Origin: CAYPNF01 sp964411985
GTDB taxonomy: Bacteria > Verrucomicrobiota > Verrucomicrobiia > Limisphaerales > J093
NCBI GenBank assembly: GCA_964411985.1
Contig: CAYPNF010000032.1
Location: 34,251 to 98,250 of the forward strand
Reading direction: 5' to 3'
Length of the DNA stretch: 64,000 bases
Shown: positions 31,960 to 40,516 of the stretch, in pieces
How positions within the stretch are numbered: the stretch's first letter is position 1
Layout: each line of letters begins with the position of its first letter
Notes under the pieces: generated by a model
Database searches by the model: none
What the model was told of the DNA's origin: nothing
Seen by the model: only the letters and a program-made list of their open reading frames with translations
Position numbers and translations under genes: made by a program

Positions 31960-33312
31960 ATGGCCAAATCTGAGTACCGCACGATTCCTGACGAGACCGA
32001 CAAAATGCCGTCGGGTGTTCCCTACATCATCGGAAACGAGGCAGCCGAACGGTTTAGCTACTATGGCATGAGGTCGATTCTGGTCATCTACATGACCCAG
32101 TTCCTACTCGACCGGTCCGGAGCGAAAGCGGTGATGAGCGAGGCGGATTCGAAGTTCTGGTACCATCTGTTCATCGCTTCCGTTTACTTTTTCCCGCTGA
32201 TCGGAGCCGTCATCGCCGATGCCTTCTGGGGGAAGTACAAAACGATTATGCTGCTTTCGTTGGTCTATTGCCTGGGGAATTTCGCATTGGCGTTCGATTC
32301 CACCCGGCTTGGGCTTTATGTGGGGATGCTTCTGATCTCGGTGGGGTCCGGAGGCATTAAGCCTTGCGTTTCTGCGAACGTGGGTGATCAGTTTGGCGCG
32401 AAGAACCAGCATTTGCTGCCCAAAGTGTTTGGGTGGTTTTACTTCTCCATTAATGTTGGGTCCACCTTCTCCATGTTGATTGTGCCGGAGTTGATGGACA
32501 AGTCCGGTCCGCGTTTGGCTTTTGCGATACCAGGAGTCCTGATGTGTGTTGCCACGCTCGTGTTCTGGATGGGGCGGCATAAGTTCGTGCACGTGCCCCC
32601 CGCAGGCGCTGCTTTCGTGAAAGAGACTTTCAGCATGAAAGGGCTGCGATCCATCGGCAAAGTGACGGTGATTTTCGCCTTCGTCGCGGTGTTCTTCTCC
32701 CTCTACGACCAAAGCAGCTCTGCCTGGGTGTTGCAGGCGGAACGGATGGATCGGCATTTTCTGGGGAAAACCTGGCTCTCCTCCCAGATCCAGACCGTAA
32801 ATCCCATCCTGATCTTGCTCTACATCCCGCTTTTCACCTACGTGATCTATCCTGCGATCAACAAGGTGTTCCCGCTGACGCCGCTGCGTAAGATTTCCAT
32901 TGGCTTCTTCGTGACGGTATTCTCGTTCCTGGTGCCTGCGTGGATCGACATGCAACTGGATGCGGGCCACAAGCTGAACGTGATCTGGCAGGTGTTGGCG
33001 TTCATGATCCTGAGCGCGGCCGAAGTCATGGTCTCCATTACCTGCCTGGAGTTCGCCTACTCTCAGGCTCCCAAGAGTATGAAATCGCTCATCATGGCCA
33101 TTTTCCTGGCTTCGATGGCGGCGGGCAATGCGTTCACATCTCTGGTGAATCTGTTCATCCAGAATCCGGACAAGACGAGCAAGCTTACCGGGCCCCAGTA
33201 TTACATCTTCTTTGCCATTCTGATGTTTGTGACCTCAGTGGTCTTCGTGTTCTTCGCCAAGCGATACAAGGAAGAGACCCATTTGGCCAGCGAGGGCACT
33301 CCGGCTGCTTAG
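31960..33312 (+). CDS. POT/PTR family proton-dependent peptide transporter
   Basis: A 450-residue major-facilitator protein with PTR2 family signatures: GNEAAERFSYYGMRSILVI at ~26-44 and GSGGIKPCVSANVGDQFGAK at ~132-151. Around 12 to 14 hydrophobic segments span the chain (MLLISVGSGG, VIFAFVAVFFSLYDQSSSAW, KISIGFFVTVFSFLVP, YYIFFAILMFVTSVVFVFFA). POT proteins import di- and tripeptides with protons. It stands alone 173 bases after a terminator; regulation cannot be inferred. The ATG at 31960 precedes a short cytosolic N-terminus. Confidence 0.93.
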   Translation: MAKSEYRTIPDETDKMPSGVPYIIGNEAAERFSYYGMRSILVIYMTQFLLDRSGAKAVMSEADSKFWYHLFIASVYFFPLIGAVIADAFWGKYKTIMLLSLVYCLGNFALAFDSTRLGLYVGMLLISVGSGGIKPCVSANVGDQFGAKNQHLLPKVFGWFYFSINVGSTFSMLIVPELMDKSGPRLAFAIPGVLMCVATLVFWMGRHKFVHVPPAGAAFVKETFSMKGLRSIGKVTVIFAFVAVFFSLYDQSSSAWVLQAERMDRHFLGKTWLSSQIQTVNPILILLYIPLFTYVIYPAINKVFPLTPLRKISIGFFVTVFSFLVPAWIDMQLDAGHKLNVIWQVLAFMILSAAEVMVSITCLEFAYSQAPKSMKSLIMAIFLASMAAGNAFTSLVNLFIQNPDKTSKLTGPQYYIFFAILMFVTSVVFVFFAKRYKEETHLASEGTPAA

Positions 33313-33370
33313 CAGCCCTATTGCCCGCCCCGGTGCGCCCTCACGGTGGCGAGCGCGCAGCACGCTACAC

Positions 33371-34405
33371 CTACACCGCCAACGCGGCTTCCGTGAGGAA
33401 GCGTTGAATCATTCCATCCAGGGCCTCGATCCAGGCAGGGTGATCGTTCAAGCAGGGGATTTGTGCAAAGGTGCTGCCTCCCGCTGCCTCGAAGGACTCG
33501 CGCCCTCGCATTCCGATTTCTTCCAGCGTCTCCAGGCAGTCCGACACAAACGCGGGGCAAATGACGAGCAGTGATTTCACTCCGCCATGGGCCAATCGCT
33601 CGATCTCCTTGTCCGTGTAAGGCTGCAACCAGGGGTCGCGACCCAACCGCGACTGGAAAGCTACGGAGAACTTCGAGGAAGGTACTCGAGCCAACCGGAC
33701 GAATTCCTGGACGGTGCGGAGGCATTGAGCCCGATAACACTTAGCGTGCGCTGGGTTGGCCTTCAGGCAGCAATCGCTGGAGCTGAGACAGTGGGAATGG
33801 GTTGGATCGGTCTTCCGGAGGTGTCGTTCTGGAATGCCGTGAAAACTGAAGAGCAGGTGGTCGTAATCGCGCCTCAGGTAGTCTCTCGCGCTGGCCACGA
33901 GCGCTCGGATGTAGGAAGACTTGTCGAAATAGGGTTCTTGGACGCTCAGGTGTACTTGGGGAGCCTTGGCACGCACCACTTCTCTTACCCGCTCCACTGC
34001 GGTCTCGAAACTCGACATGGCGTAGTGGGGAAACAGGGGTATCAGGAAAAGGTCGTTCACGCCCTGTTGCACCAGCTTGTCGACGGCGGTTGGAATGGAG
34101 GGGTTTTGGTAGCGCATGGCCATCTCCACAGGGATATGCATGCGTTTCTGCAAGGCCTCTTTGACTCGCTCCGTGGTGACTACCAAAGGGGAGCCTCGTG
34201 GCGTCCAGATTTTGTGGTACGCCTCAGCCGATTCCTTGGGTCGAAACGGTAGAATGGCGAAATGAACGATCCCGAAACGGATGGGCCATGGCGCGTCCAG
34301 GACACGCCCATCCATCAGGAACTCTCTCAGATACCGCCGGACATCGCTTGTCCGGGGTGAGTCCGGGGAGCCCAGGTTCACCAGAAGCACACCTTTCTTA
34401 TTCAT
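33371..34405 (-). CDS. hemH: Ferrochelatase
   Basis: A 344-residue enzyme inserting Fe2+ into protoporphyrin IX, the last step of protoheme synthesis. It begins KKGVLLVNLGSPDSPRTSDV and shows the catalytic-histidine motif LLFSFHGIPERHL and the C-terminal ICPAFVSDCLETLEEIG. A stretch rich in cysteine (SHCLSSSDCCLKANPAHAKC) lies in the middle, where some bacterial ferrochelatases bind a [2Fe-2S] cluster; whether this one does is unproven. The gene converges on the POT transporter gene. Confidence 0.96.
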   Translation of the reverse strand: MNKKGVLLVNLGSPDSPRTSDVRRYLREFLMDGRVLDAPWPIRFGIVHFAILPFRPKESAEAYHKIWTPRGSPLVVTTERVKEALQKRMHIPVEMAMRYQNPSIPTAVDKLVQQGVNDLFLIPLFPHYAMSSFETAVERVREVVRAKAPQVHLSVQEPYFDKSSYIRALVASARDYLRRDYDHLLFSFHGIPERHLRKTDPTHSHCLSSSDCCLKANPAHAKCYRAQCLRTVQEFVRLARVPSSKFSVAFQSRLGRDPWLQPYTDKEIERLAHGGVKSLLVICPAFVSDCLETLEEIGMRGRESFEAAGGSTFAQIPCLNDHPAWIEALDGMIQRFLTEAALAV

Positions 34406-34586
34406 GATTCACTCTGCTTGCCTATTCCTGCCAAGGTTTTGCCGATCTCGACCGACCCAAAGATGCAGGAGGAAGGGTGGTTTGGCAAATAGGACAACGT
34501 TGCAACTTCCCTGCTGCCGGGAATTACCCGACTCTACGGGCATTGCTAATTCCCTCTGAGCAAGTATGCTAGTTGTGACGAGCATC

Positions 34587-34949
34587 ATGAAAGAGACGTT
34601 TTTAGTTATCGTTGTGGTGAGTGCTGGCCTTTTGGCTGGCTGCGGCAAGAAGGAAGCCGATCCCCAGAAAGAACCCACCAATGCTGCGGCTTCGGGGAAT
34701 CCCATCACTGCTCCGGTGGACTACCTTGGTGCCGTAGGGAATGCCAAGAAACACGCGGAGAAAGTGATCGATACTACGAGCGTGAGTAAAGCCATTGACC
34801 TTTTCAATGCGCAGGAGGATCGATTTCCCACCAATCTCAACGAGTTGGTCACCTCACACCACCTCCCGGCCGTGCCCACACTGCCGCAAGGAATGAAGTA
34901 TCAGTACAATCCCCAGACAGGACAAATCCGCGCGGTGCGGACGCCCTAG
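34587..34949 (+). CDS. Small lipoprotein (120 aa)
   Basis: A lipoprotein signal peptide (METs through LVIVVVSAGLLAGC) with the lipobox LAGC is followed by a linker and a small domain with AIDLFNAQEDRFPTNLNEL and MKYQYNPQTGQIRAVRTP. The latter resembles the C-terminal part of type II pseudopilin-like or competence-related proteins that end in a WYNPxxG/YxPxTG motif, but I would not assign it. The internal ATG at 34587 was chosen over one 7 codons upstream because the signal peptide begins there. It is encoded divergently from hemH. Confidence 0.75.
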   Translation: MKETFLVIVVVSAGLLAGCGKKEADPQKEPTNAAASGNPITAPVDYLGAVGNAKKHAEKVIDTTSVSKAIDLFNAQEDRFPTNLNELVTSHHLPAVPTLPQGMKYQYNPQTGQIRAVRTP

Positions 34950-35065
34950 TCTGGTCGTGTGATACTCCATGATGCTCAGTCGGTTGAGCGGGGTGTCGTG
35001 ATAATTCACTCTTTTTCACTCGCCATCTGTTTAAAAAAAGGGCACACAATTGCCCCCTGCCTCCC

Positions 35066-36607
35066 ATGAACGAGCAGATTGTCATATTAGATTTTGGGTC
35101 CCAGTACACCCAGGTGATCGCCCGCCGCATTCGCGAGTGCAGCGTGTATTCCACCATCGTGCCCTTCAGTATTCCGGCTGCGGAGCTGGCCAAGATGAAG
35201 CCGCGCGGCCTTATCCTTTCCGGAGGGCCCTCCAGCGTCTATGCGAAAGGAGCTCCACACCCGGATCCAGCCATCTTCGAACTAGGTGTTCCCATACTGG
35301 GGATTTGTTATGGAGTTCAGCTTTTCGCCCATTTTCTGGGAGGAAAGGTGGAGTCTGGCCTCAAACGGGAGTACGGGAAAGGCACGCTTACCATCCAGGA
35401 TCGCGAGTGTGCGCTTTTCCGCAAGCTGCCGCAGACCCTTCAAGTGTGGAATTCTCATGGCGATCGCTTGACCAGGTTGCCTAAGGGTTTCAGGGCGGTG
35501 GCGACCACGGAGAATTCGGACTATGCCTCGATAGAGAATGAAAAAAGGAAGTTTTATGGTCTCCAGTTTCATCCTGAGGTAGCGCATACTCCTCGAGGGA
35601 AAGAGATTGTATCGAATTTCGTTCACTCCATCTGCGAATGTGGCCGCAAATGGAACATGCGCAGCTACGTGGATCAGGCGGTGGAGGAGATCCGGGCTCA
35701 GGTGGGTAAGGAAAAGGTGATTTTGGGACTCAGTGGTGGAGTCGATTCAAGCGTGGCGGCGGCCCTCCTCCACCGGGCGATTGGCGATCAGCTCACCTGC
35801 ATCTTCGTGAACAACGGGCTCCTACGGGCGCACGAAGCGGAAGCCGTCCAGAATGTTTTTGGACGCCATTTTCGCATCCGGCTTCAGTACGAGGATGCCT
35901 CCAAGTTGTTCCTGAAAAAGTTGCGTGGGATCACCGATCCGGAGCGAAAACGCAAGATCATTGGGCGTACTTTTATCGAAGTCTTCCAAGCGGCGACTCG
36001 CCGGGCCGGAAAGGCAAAATTCCTAGCGCAAGGCACGTTGTATCCTGATGTGATTGAGTCAGTTCCGATTGCTGGGAATCCGGCAGCTCTCATCAAGAGC
36101 CATCATAACGTGGGTGGTTTGCCCAAGAAGATGAAGTTTCAGTTGGTCGAACCACTGAAGTGCCTTTTTAAGGATGAGGTGCGGAAACTCGGACTGGAGT
36201 TGGATCTTCCGAAGGAAATCGTTTATCGTCAACCATTTCCGGGTCCTGGGCTAGCGGTGCGGATTCTCGGCGAGGTGACCGAGAGCCGCCTTTCTATTCT
36301 CCGTAACGCCGATGCGGTGGTGGTGGAAGAAATGAAGAAGACGGATTGGTATTATCGTATTTGGCAGAGTTTTGCTGTTCTGCTTCCTGTTCGTAGCGTG
36401 GGAGTTATGGGAGATGAGCGCACCTATGACTACACGGTGGCGGTACGTGCGGTGGAATCCCAGGATGGGATGACCGCCGATTGGGTCAAACTTCCCTATG
36501 ACATTCTGGAACGGCTTTCGAACCGGATCATCAACGAGGTCAAAGGGGTGAACCGAGTGTGTCTGGACATATCCAGCAAGCCGCCTGCAACGATTGAATG
36601 GGAATAG
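35066..36607 (+). CDS. guaA: GMP synthase (glutamine-hydrolysing)
   Basis: A 513-residue enzyme converting XMP to GMP with ATP and glutamine. The class I glutamine amidotransferase domain (~1-200) has GLILSGGPSSVY, ILGICYGVQLFAHFLGG (catalytic Cys in GICYG) and LQFHPEVAHTPRG. The ATP pyrophosphatase domain carries the PP-loop LGLSGGVDSSVAAA at ~222, and the C-terminal dimerisation domain ends in the conserved NRVCLDISSKPPATIEWE. Length is normal. Stands alone upstream of rpmI. Confidence 0.98.
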   Translation: MNEQIVILDFGSQYTQVIARRIRECSVYSTIVPFSIPAAELAKMKPRGLILSGGPSSVYAKGAPHPDPAIFELGVPILGICYGVQLFAHFLGGKVESGLKREYGKGTLTIQDRECALFRKLPQTLQVWNSHGDRLTRLPKGFRAVATTENSDYASIENEKRKFYGLQFHPEVAHTPRGKEIVSNFVHSICECGRKWNMRSYVDQAVEEIRAQVGKEKVILGLSGGVDSSVAAALLHRAIGDQLTCIFVNNGLLRAHEAEAVQNVFGRHFRIRLQYEDASKLFLKKLRGITDPERKRKIIGRTFIEVFQAATRRAGKAKFLAQGTLYPDVIESVPIAGNPAALIKSHHNVGGLPKKMKFQLVEPLKCLFKDEVRKLGLELDLPKEIVYRQPFPGPGLAVRILGEVTESRLSILRNADAVVVEEMKKTDWYYRIWQSFAVLLPVRSVGVMGDERTYDYTVAVRAVESQDGMTADWVKLPYDILERLSNRIINEVKGVNRVCLDISSKPPATIEWE

Positions 36608-36641
36608 AGTGTCGGGAAGGTGAGAATTGGGTAAAAACCAC

Positions 36642-36670
36642 TTGCCTGATCCCAGGGTAGGTCCTATAGT
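36642..36670 (+). promoter_or_regulatory. Sigma-70-type promoter for rpmI-rplT
   Basis: -35 TTGCCT (36642-36647) and -10 TATAGT (36665-36670) separated by 17 bases, about 32 bases before the rpmI start. One of the few near-consensus promoters seen in the window; transcription would start near 36677. Confidence 0.7.
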
Positions 36671-36701
36671 GCGCGCTCTTTTTGAACGAAAGTGATTTGA
36701 T

Positions 36702-36911
36702 ATGCGACGCCCCAAAGGCATTAAAACGAAGAAGTCTGTAGCCAAGCGCTTCAAGATCTCGGCGACAGGCAAAGTGTTACGTTCTCATGCCGGTCGGCGC
36801 CACTTGCTGAGCACCAAGAACGCCAAACGTCGCCGTCGCCTGCGTGAGAACGCGGTGCTCGGCTCTGCGGATGCGTATCGTGTCAAGGCAAGCCTTCCCT
36901 TCAGCCATTGA
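36702..36911 (+). CDS. rpmI: 50S ribosomal protein L35
   Basis: A 69-residue basic protein with the L35 pattern: GIKTKKSVAKRFKISATGKV, LRSHAGRRHLLSTKN and the basic run KRRRRLREN. Binds 23S rRNA. The gene is followed 41 bases later by rplT, the usual pairing, but infC does not precede it here. It starts with ATG 32 bases after a good promoter. Confidence 0.97.
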   Translation: MRRPKGIKTKKSVAKRFKISATGKVLRSHAGRRHLLSTKNAKRRRRLRENAVLGSADAYRVKASLPFSH

Positions 36912-36952
36912 TGGCTCACCGACCTGTAACCATTTTCACCTGAGCTAGTTCT

Positions 36953-37324
36953 ATGCGAGTTACCAACGCCCCAGCATCGCGCAAGCGCCGTAAACGGATG
37001 ATCCGAGCCGCCAAGGGCTTCCGCATGCGCCGGTCGAAATTGTACCGTTATGCTTCGGACGCCGTGGATCACGGCCTTCAGTATGCCTTTCGAGATCGGA
37101 AAGCGAAGAAACGCTCTTATCGCGGCCTGTGGCAGGTTCGTATCAACGCGGCGGCTCGCGCTGCCGGGTTGACCTACAGCCGCTTCATGGAGGGCTTGAA
37201 GGCCGCCAAGGTCGCTCTGGACCGAAAGGTTCTGGCGGACCTTGCTGCCACTGACAGCGCCGCCTTTGGCGAGCTTGTCAAGATGGCGCAGGGTGCTTTG
37301 GAAGCCAAAGCCGTGAAGGCCTAG
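36953..37324 (+). CDS. rplT: 50S ribosomal protein L20
   Basis: A 123-residue protein starting MRVTNAPASRKRRKRMIRAA, with KGFRMRRSKLYRYASDAVDH and the typical RNAAARAAGLTYSRFMEGLKAA-like block (INAAARAAGLTYSRFMEGLK). Binds 23S rRNA and helps early 50S assembly. In many bacteria L20 also represses its own operon. Length is normal. The gene is followed by a terminator before pheS. Confidence 0.97.
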   Translation: MRVTNAPASRKRRKRMIRAAKGFRMRRSKLYRYASDAVDHGLQYAFRDRKAKKRSYRGLWQVRINAAARAAGLTYSRFMEGLKAAKVALDRKVLADLAATDSAAFGELVKMAQGALEAKAVKA

Positions 37325-37360
37325 GTTTAAGGCGATCCCTCCTCCACCGAGTCGATTTTG

Positions 37361-37450
37361 CGAGAGTTCCAAGAAACTCTCGGCGGGGGACTCATTTCTT
37401 TCTTGTTGTTTACGGGCAGCCTTTGGTTGCCCGTTTTTTCTTTGTTTCGC
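37361..37450 (+). terminator. Tandem hairpins and terminator between rplT and pheS
   Basis: A first hairpin (GAGAGTT/AACTCTC) at about 37363-37381 is followed by a rho-independent terminator at 37422-37450: stem ACGGGCA/TGCCCGT, then TTTTTTC. The terminator may end the rplT transcript or attenuate pheS; both readings fit the spacing of ~35 bases to the pheS start. Confidence 0.8.
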
Positions 37451-37484
37451 AGCGGACCCCACCTATTCTCTCTCCAACTGAGAT

Positions 37485-38489
37485 ATGTCTTTCCTCGACC
37501 AAATCGAACCGTTGAAGCAAGAAGCCATGAGCCTTTTCCAGGGCGCGTCCGACGTTGCTGCTTTGGAACAAGCCAGGACCGCCTACTTGGGAAGCAACGG
37601 GAGATTCACCGCGCTTCTCAAGCAGATGGGCACCTTGTCTAAAGAGGAAAAGCCAGCGGCAGGCAAGATCCTGAATTCCGCCAAGACCGAATTGGAGAAT
37701 TCGATTGTGGCGCGGCGCGCGGAGTTGGAGTTAAAGGGCGCCCTTCCCAAAGAACCAACGGACTTCACTTTACCAGGCCGCCGTCGAGCTCTGGGAAAAC
37801 TGCATCCCCTCACTCAAGTTGCGGAGGATATCGTACGCAGTTTTCGAAAGATCGGTTTTGTGGTGGCGGACGGACCGGAGATTGAGGACGAGTACCACTG
37901 CTTTGACGCTTTGAACACTCCCGCGGACCATCCTGCCCGCGATAGCCAGGACACGTTTTACCTGCAGGATGGCGAGCGACGGCTGCTGCGTACGCACACC
38001 TCCTCAGTCCAAATCCGGGTGATGGAGAAGCAAAAGCCTCCCATTCGCATCATCGTGCCAGGCCGGGTCTACCGGCGGGACCATGCGGACGCCACTCACA
38101 ACCCCACCTTCCACCAGATCGAAGGACTTTATGTGGACCAGAACGTTACCGTGGGCGATCTGAAGGGAACGGTCGAATTTGTGTTCCGCGAACTGCTCGG
38201 TGAGGAGACCAAAATCCGGTTTCGCCCACACTACTTCAGTTACACGGAGCCGAGTTTCGAAATCGATTTCTCCAGTTCGTTGACCCGGAAGATGGGCAAA
38301 GAGTGGCTCGAAATTGCTGGCTGTGGCATGGTGCATCCCCAGGTCTTCGAGACCGTGGGATACGATCCTGAAGTGTGGACCGGTTGGGCCTTTGGTTTCG
38401 GCATTGAGCGGATCGCCATGATTCGCTATGGCATCAACGATATCCGGCTGTTCTACGAGAACGACATGAGGTTTCTTGCGCAGTTCTAG
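37485..38489 (+). CDS. pheS: Phenylalanyl-tRNA synthetase alpha chain
   Basis: A 334-residue class II synthetase subunit. The N-terminal helical arm (~1-90, ACLEQARTAYLGSNG-like) binds tRNA. Motif 2/3 blocks are visible: RLLRTHTSSVQIRVM, PGRVYRRDHADATHNPTFHQ, and the C-terminal FGFGIERIAMIRYGINDIR. It charges tRNA-Phe together with the beta chain. Remarkably pheT is not adjacent; the gene is followed by about 510 bases without a gene. Start ATG at 37485. Confidence 0.97.
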   Translation: MSFLDQIEPLKQEAMSLFQGASDVAALEQARTAYLGSNGRFTALLKQMGTLSKEEKPAAGKILNSAKTELENSIVARRAELELKGALPKEPTDFTLPGRRRALGKLHPLTQVAEDIVRSFRKIGFVVADGPEIEDEYHCFDALNTPADHPARDSQDTFYLQDGERRLLRTHTSSVQIRVMEKQKPPIRIIVPGRVYRRDHADATHNPTFHQIEGLYVDQNVTVGDLKGTVEFVFRELLGEETKIRFRPHYFSYTEPSFEIDFSSSLTRKMGKEWLEIAGCGMVHPQVFETVGYDPEVWTGWAFGFGIERIAMIRYGINDIRLFYENDMRFLAQF

Positions 38490-39002
38490 GGGGACGCACC
38501 AAGCGGCCTCGATAGAAGGAAACGAAGAACGACGAGAGAGTCCGACAGCAGGGGCGACGGCGAAATCAGCAATGGACTATTCTTGCTGGGTTTCGACAGT
38601 GGGGGCAGTGTGGGCTTTGGGAAGATGCCGGGGGGTGCATCTGGCAAAAAAAAGCCAGTGTTGAGCAAACAACGGTTGGCGTCTGAGTTGGAGGATTCCC
38701 TATAGTCCGTGGTGATACACCAAGAAAAACTCCGTACGTGCGGAGTCTTTTCTGGAGTTCATTAGGTAACTTGGGTGTAGCTGGGTGGTGTGAGTAAGTT
38801 TGGATGATGGGTCGCAAAGTGACAACTTATGAGCGAGTCTCAGACAGTGTCGCGATCGCTGAGCCGAGCGGAGTCGACTTCAGTGGCTTGTTGCATAACA
38901 GGTTACAAGCTGAATTCTTTCCTTTTTTCGATTCTGTCGTCTCCTTTGTATTCTACTTACCCATCAGCCTGCCTTCTGATCCAAGACCTGCCAAGGTAAC
39001 TT
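38490..39002. other. Gene-less stretch after pheS
   Basis: A 513-base stretch without a recognisable gene. It includes a hairpin with T-tract at 38729-38754 (ACTCCG/CGGAGT followed by CTTTT), a possible terminator for pheS or an earlier transcript. pheT would be expected about here but is absent. Confidence 0.5.
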
Positions 39003-39581
39003 ATGATCCCCATCCAGCGCACCATCAAATTTGAGGCGGACCGGTTCGAGGATTTTTCCGACGAAATCATGTCGATTCCTGGCTGCGAGAAGCTGGCCAG
39101 CTGTATCCAATGCGGGACTTGTTCGGGCATATGCCCCTTGAGCGTCTATATGGACCGCACGCCGCGCCAGATCATGGCTTTGGTACGTTCTGGTTTTAAG
39201 AACGAGGTCCTGAATAGCCATACGATTTGGCTTTGTGCCTCCTGTTACGCGTGTTCGGTGGATTGTCCGCGTCAGATCAAGATTACGGACATTATGTATG
39301 CGCTGAAGCAGCGCGCCATCAAGGACGGGATTTATCCGAAGCATTTCCCCATCCCCGTGTTGGCGCGCGAGTTTGCGCACATGGCAGCCACCCATGGGCG
39401 GGTGACGGAGTGCCTGCTGGTCATGAAATATATGATGAAGACCAACTGGATGGCTGCCTTGGGAATGTGGAAGCAAGGCTTGGGCCTGATGCGATCGGGT
39501 CGTTTCTCGCTGAAGTCGGAAGGGATTAAGAACAAGGAGCAACTCAAGCGCATGATGGATACGGTGGACAATTCAAACTGA
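39003..39581 (+). CDS. hdrC: Heterodisulfide reductase-like iron-sulfur subunit HdrC
   Basis: A 192-residue protein with two [4Fe-4S] motifs: CIQCGTCSGICP at ~34-45 and CASCYACSVDCP at ~78-89, followed by a helical C-terminus with KITDIMYALKQRAIKDG. HdrC passes electrons between HdrA and HdrB in the Hdr complex. Spacing to hdrB is 15 bases, so one transcript. Bacterial homologues serve metabolic electron bifurcation or CoB-S-S-CoM-independent thiol reduction; the substrate here is unknown. Confidence 0.92.
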   Translation: MIPIQRTIKFEADRFEDFSDEIMSIPGCEKLASCIQCGTCSGICPLSVYMDRTPRQIMALVRSGFKNEVLNSHTIWLCASCYACSVDCPRQIKITDIMYALKQRAIKDGIYPKHFPIPVLAREFAHMAATHGRVTECLLVMKYMMKTNWMAALGMWKQGLGLMRSGRFSLKSEGIKNKEQLKRMMDTVDNSN

Positions 39582-39596
39582 GCTGGAGAGGTTACG

Positions 39597-40466
39597 ATGA
39601 AATTTTCCTATTTTCCGGGCTGCTCACTCAAAGGTACGGGTCGGGCTTACGAAGAATCCCTGCTGGCGGTCTGCAGGGTACTCGGCATCGAACTGGTGGA
39701 GTTGGAGGACTGGAACTGTTGCGGCGCGACGGCTTACATGTCCGTGGATGAGCGAAAAGCCTTCGTGCTGGCTTCGCGAAATCTCGCTTTGGCCGAGCAG
39801 GTTGGACGCCACCAACTCATGGCACCATGTAGCGCCTGTTACCTGGTGCTGAACAAGACGCAGAAGTACATTCAGGAATCCGAGCAGATCGCGCAGACGG
39901 TGCACCGTGCCTTGAAAGCGGCAGATCTGAAACTGACTTCGGACGTCAAAGTCCGGCATCCGCTCGACGTATTTGTGAACGATGTCGGGTTGGATGCGAT
40001 CAAGCGCCTGGTCAAGACGCCATTGAAAGGGTTGAAGGTGGCACCCTACTATGGATGCCAAATTGTTCGGCCGTACTCGACTTTTGATTCGCAGCACAAT
40101 CCTATTACCTTGGACCGTTTAATGGAAGCGGTGGGGGCTGAGGTGGTGCACTATCCTCTGAAAACCAAGTGCTGTGGAGGTAGCCTGACAGGGACCCTTC
40201 CTCAGGCGGGGCTTGGGCTGGTGCACGTGCTTCTTTCGGAAGCGATCCGACGCAAGGCCAATGTGATTGCCACGGTTTGCCCGCTTTGCCAGTTCAATTT
40301 GGACGCCTATCATGATCAGGTAGAGAAGCAATGGGGGGCGGCGAGGATTCCCACCCTGTATTTCACCCAACTGCTCGGGCTTGCCTTCGGACTTTCGCCG
40401 GAGGAGTTGGGCCTGCAGCGTCACTTCATTCCGATGCAGCCCCTGGCCGACGTCGCCACGGTCTGA
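39597..40466 (+). CDS. hdrB: Heterodisulfide reductase-like subunit HdrB
   Basis: A 289-residue protein with two CCG domains carrying non-cubane iron-sulfur clusters: SYFPGCSLKGTGRAYEESL and WNCCGATAYMS in the first, YYGCQIVRPYS and KCCGGSLTGT in the second, plus CSACYLVLNKTQ and CPLCQFNLDAY. HdrB is the substrate-binding catalytic subunit that reduces the disulfide in the Hdr complex. A start at the ATG at 39597 fits the first domain. The gene lies between hdrC and hdrA. Confidence 0.94.
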   Translation: MKFSYFPGCSLKGTGRAYEESLLAVCRVLGIELVELEDWNCCGATAYMSVDERKAFVLASRNLALAEQVGRHQLMAPCSACYLVLNKTQKYIQESEQIAQTVHRALKAADLKLTSDVKVRHPLDVFVNDVGLDAIKRLVKTPLKGLKVAPYYGCQIVRPYSTFDSQHNPITLDRLMEAVGAEVVHYPLKTKCCGGSLTGTLPQAGLGLVHVLLSEAIRRKANVIATVCPLCQFNLDAYHDQVEKQWGAARIPTLYFTQLLGLAFGLSPEELGLQRHFIPMQPLADVATV

Positions 40467-40516
40467 GCGCACGGAGAGATGGGTTTCGACCAGGTTCCCG
40501 CATTTCAGCCAAAGCC

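Noticed and set aside
34950..35065. Purine riboswitch before guaA
   Set aside because: The 116-base gap has no conserved aptamer core or terminator/antiterminator pair that I can find.
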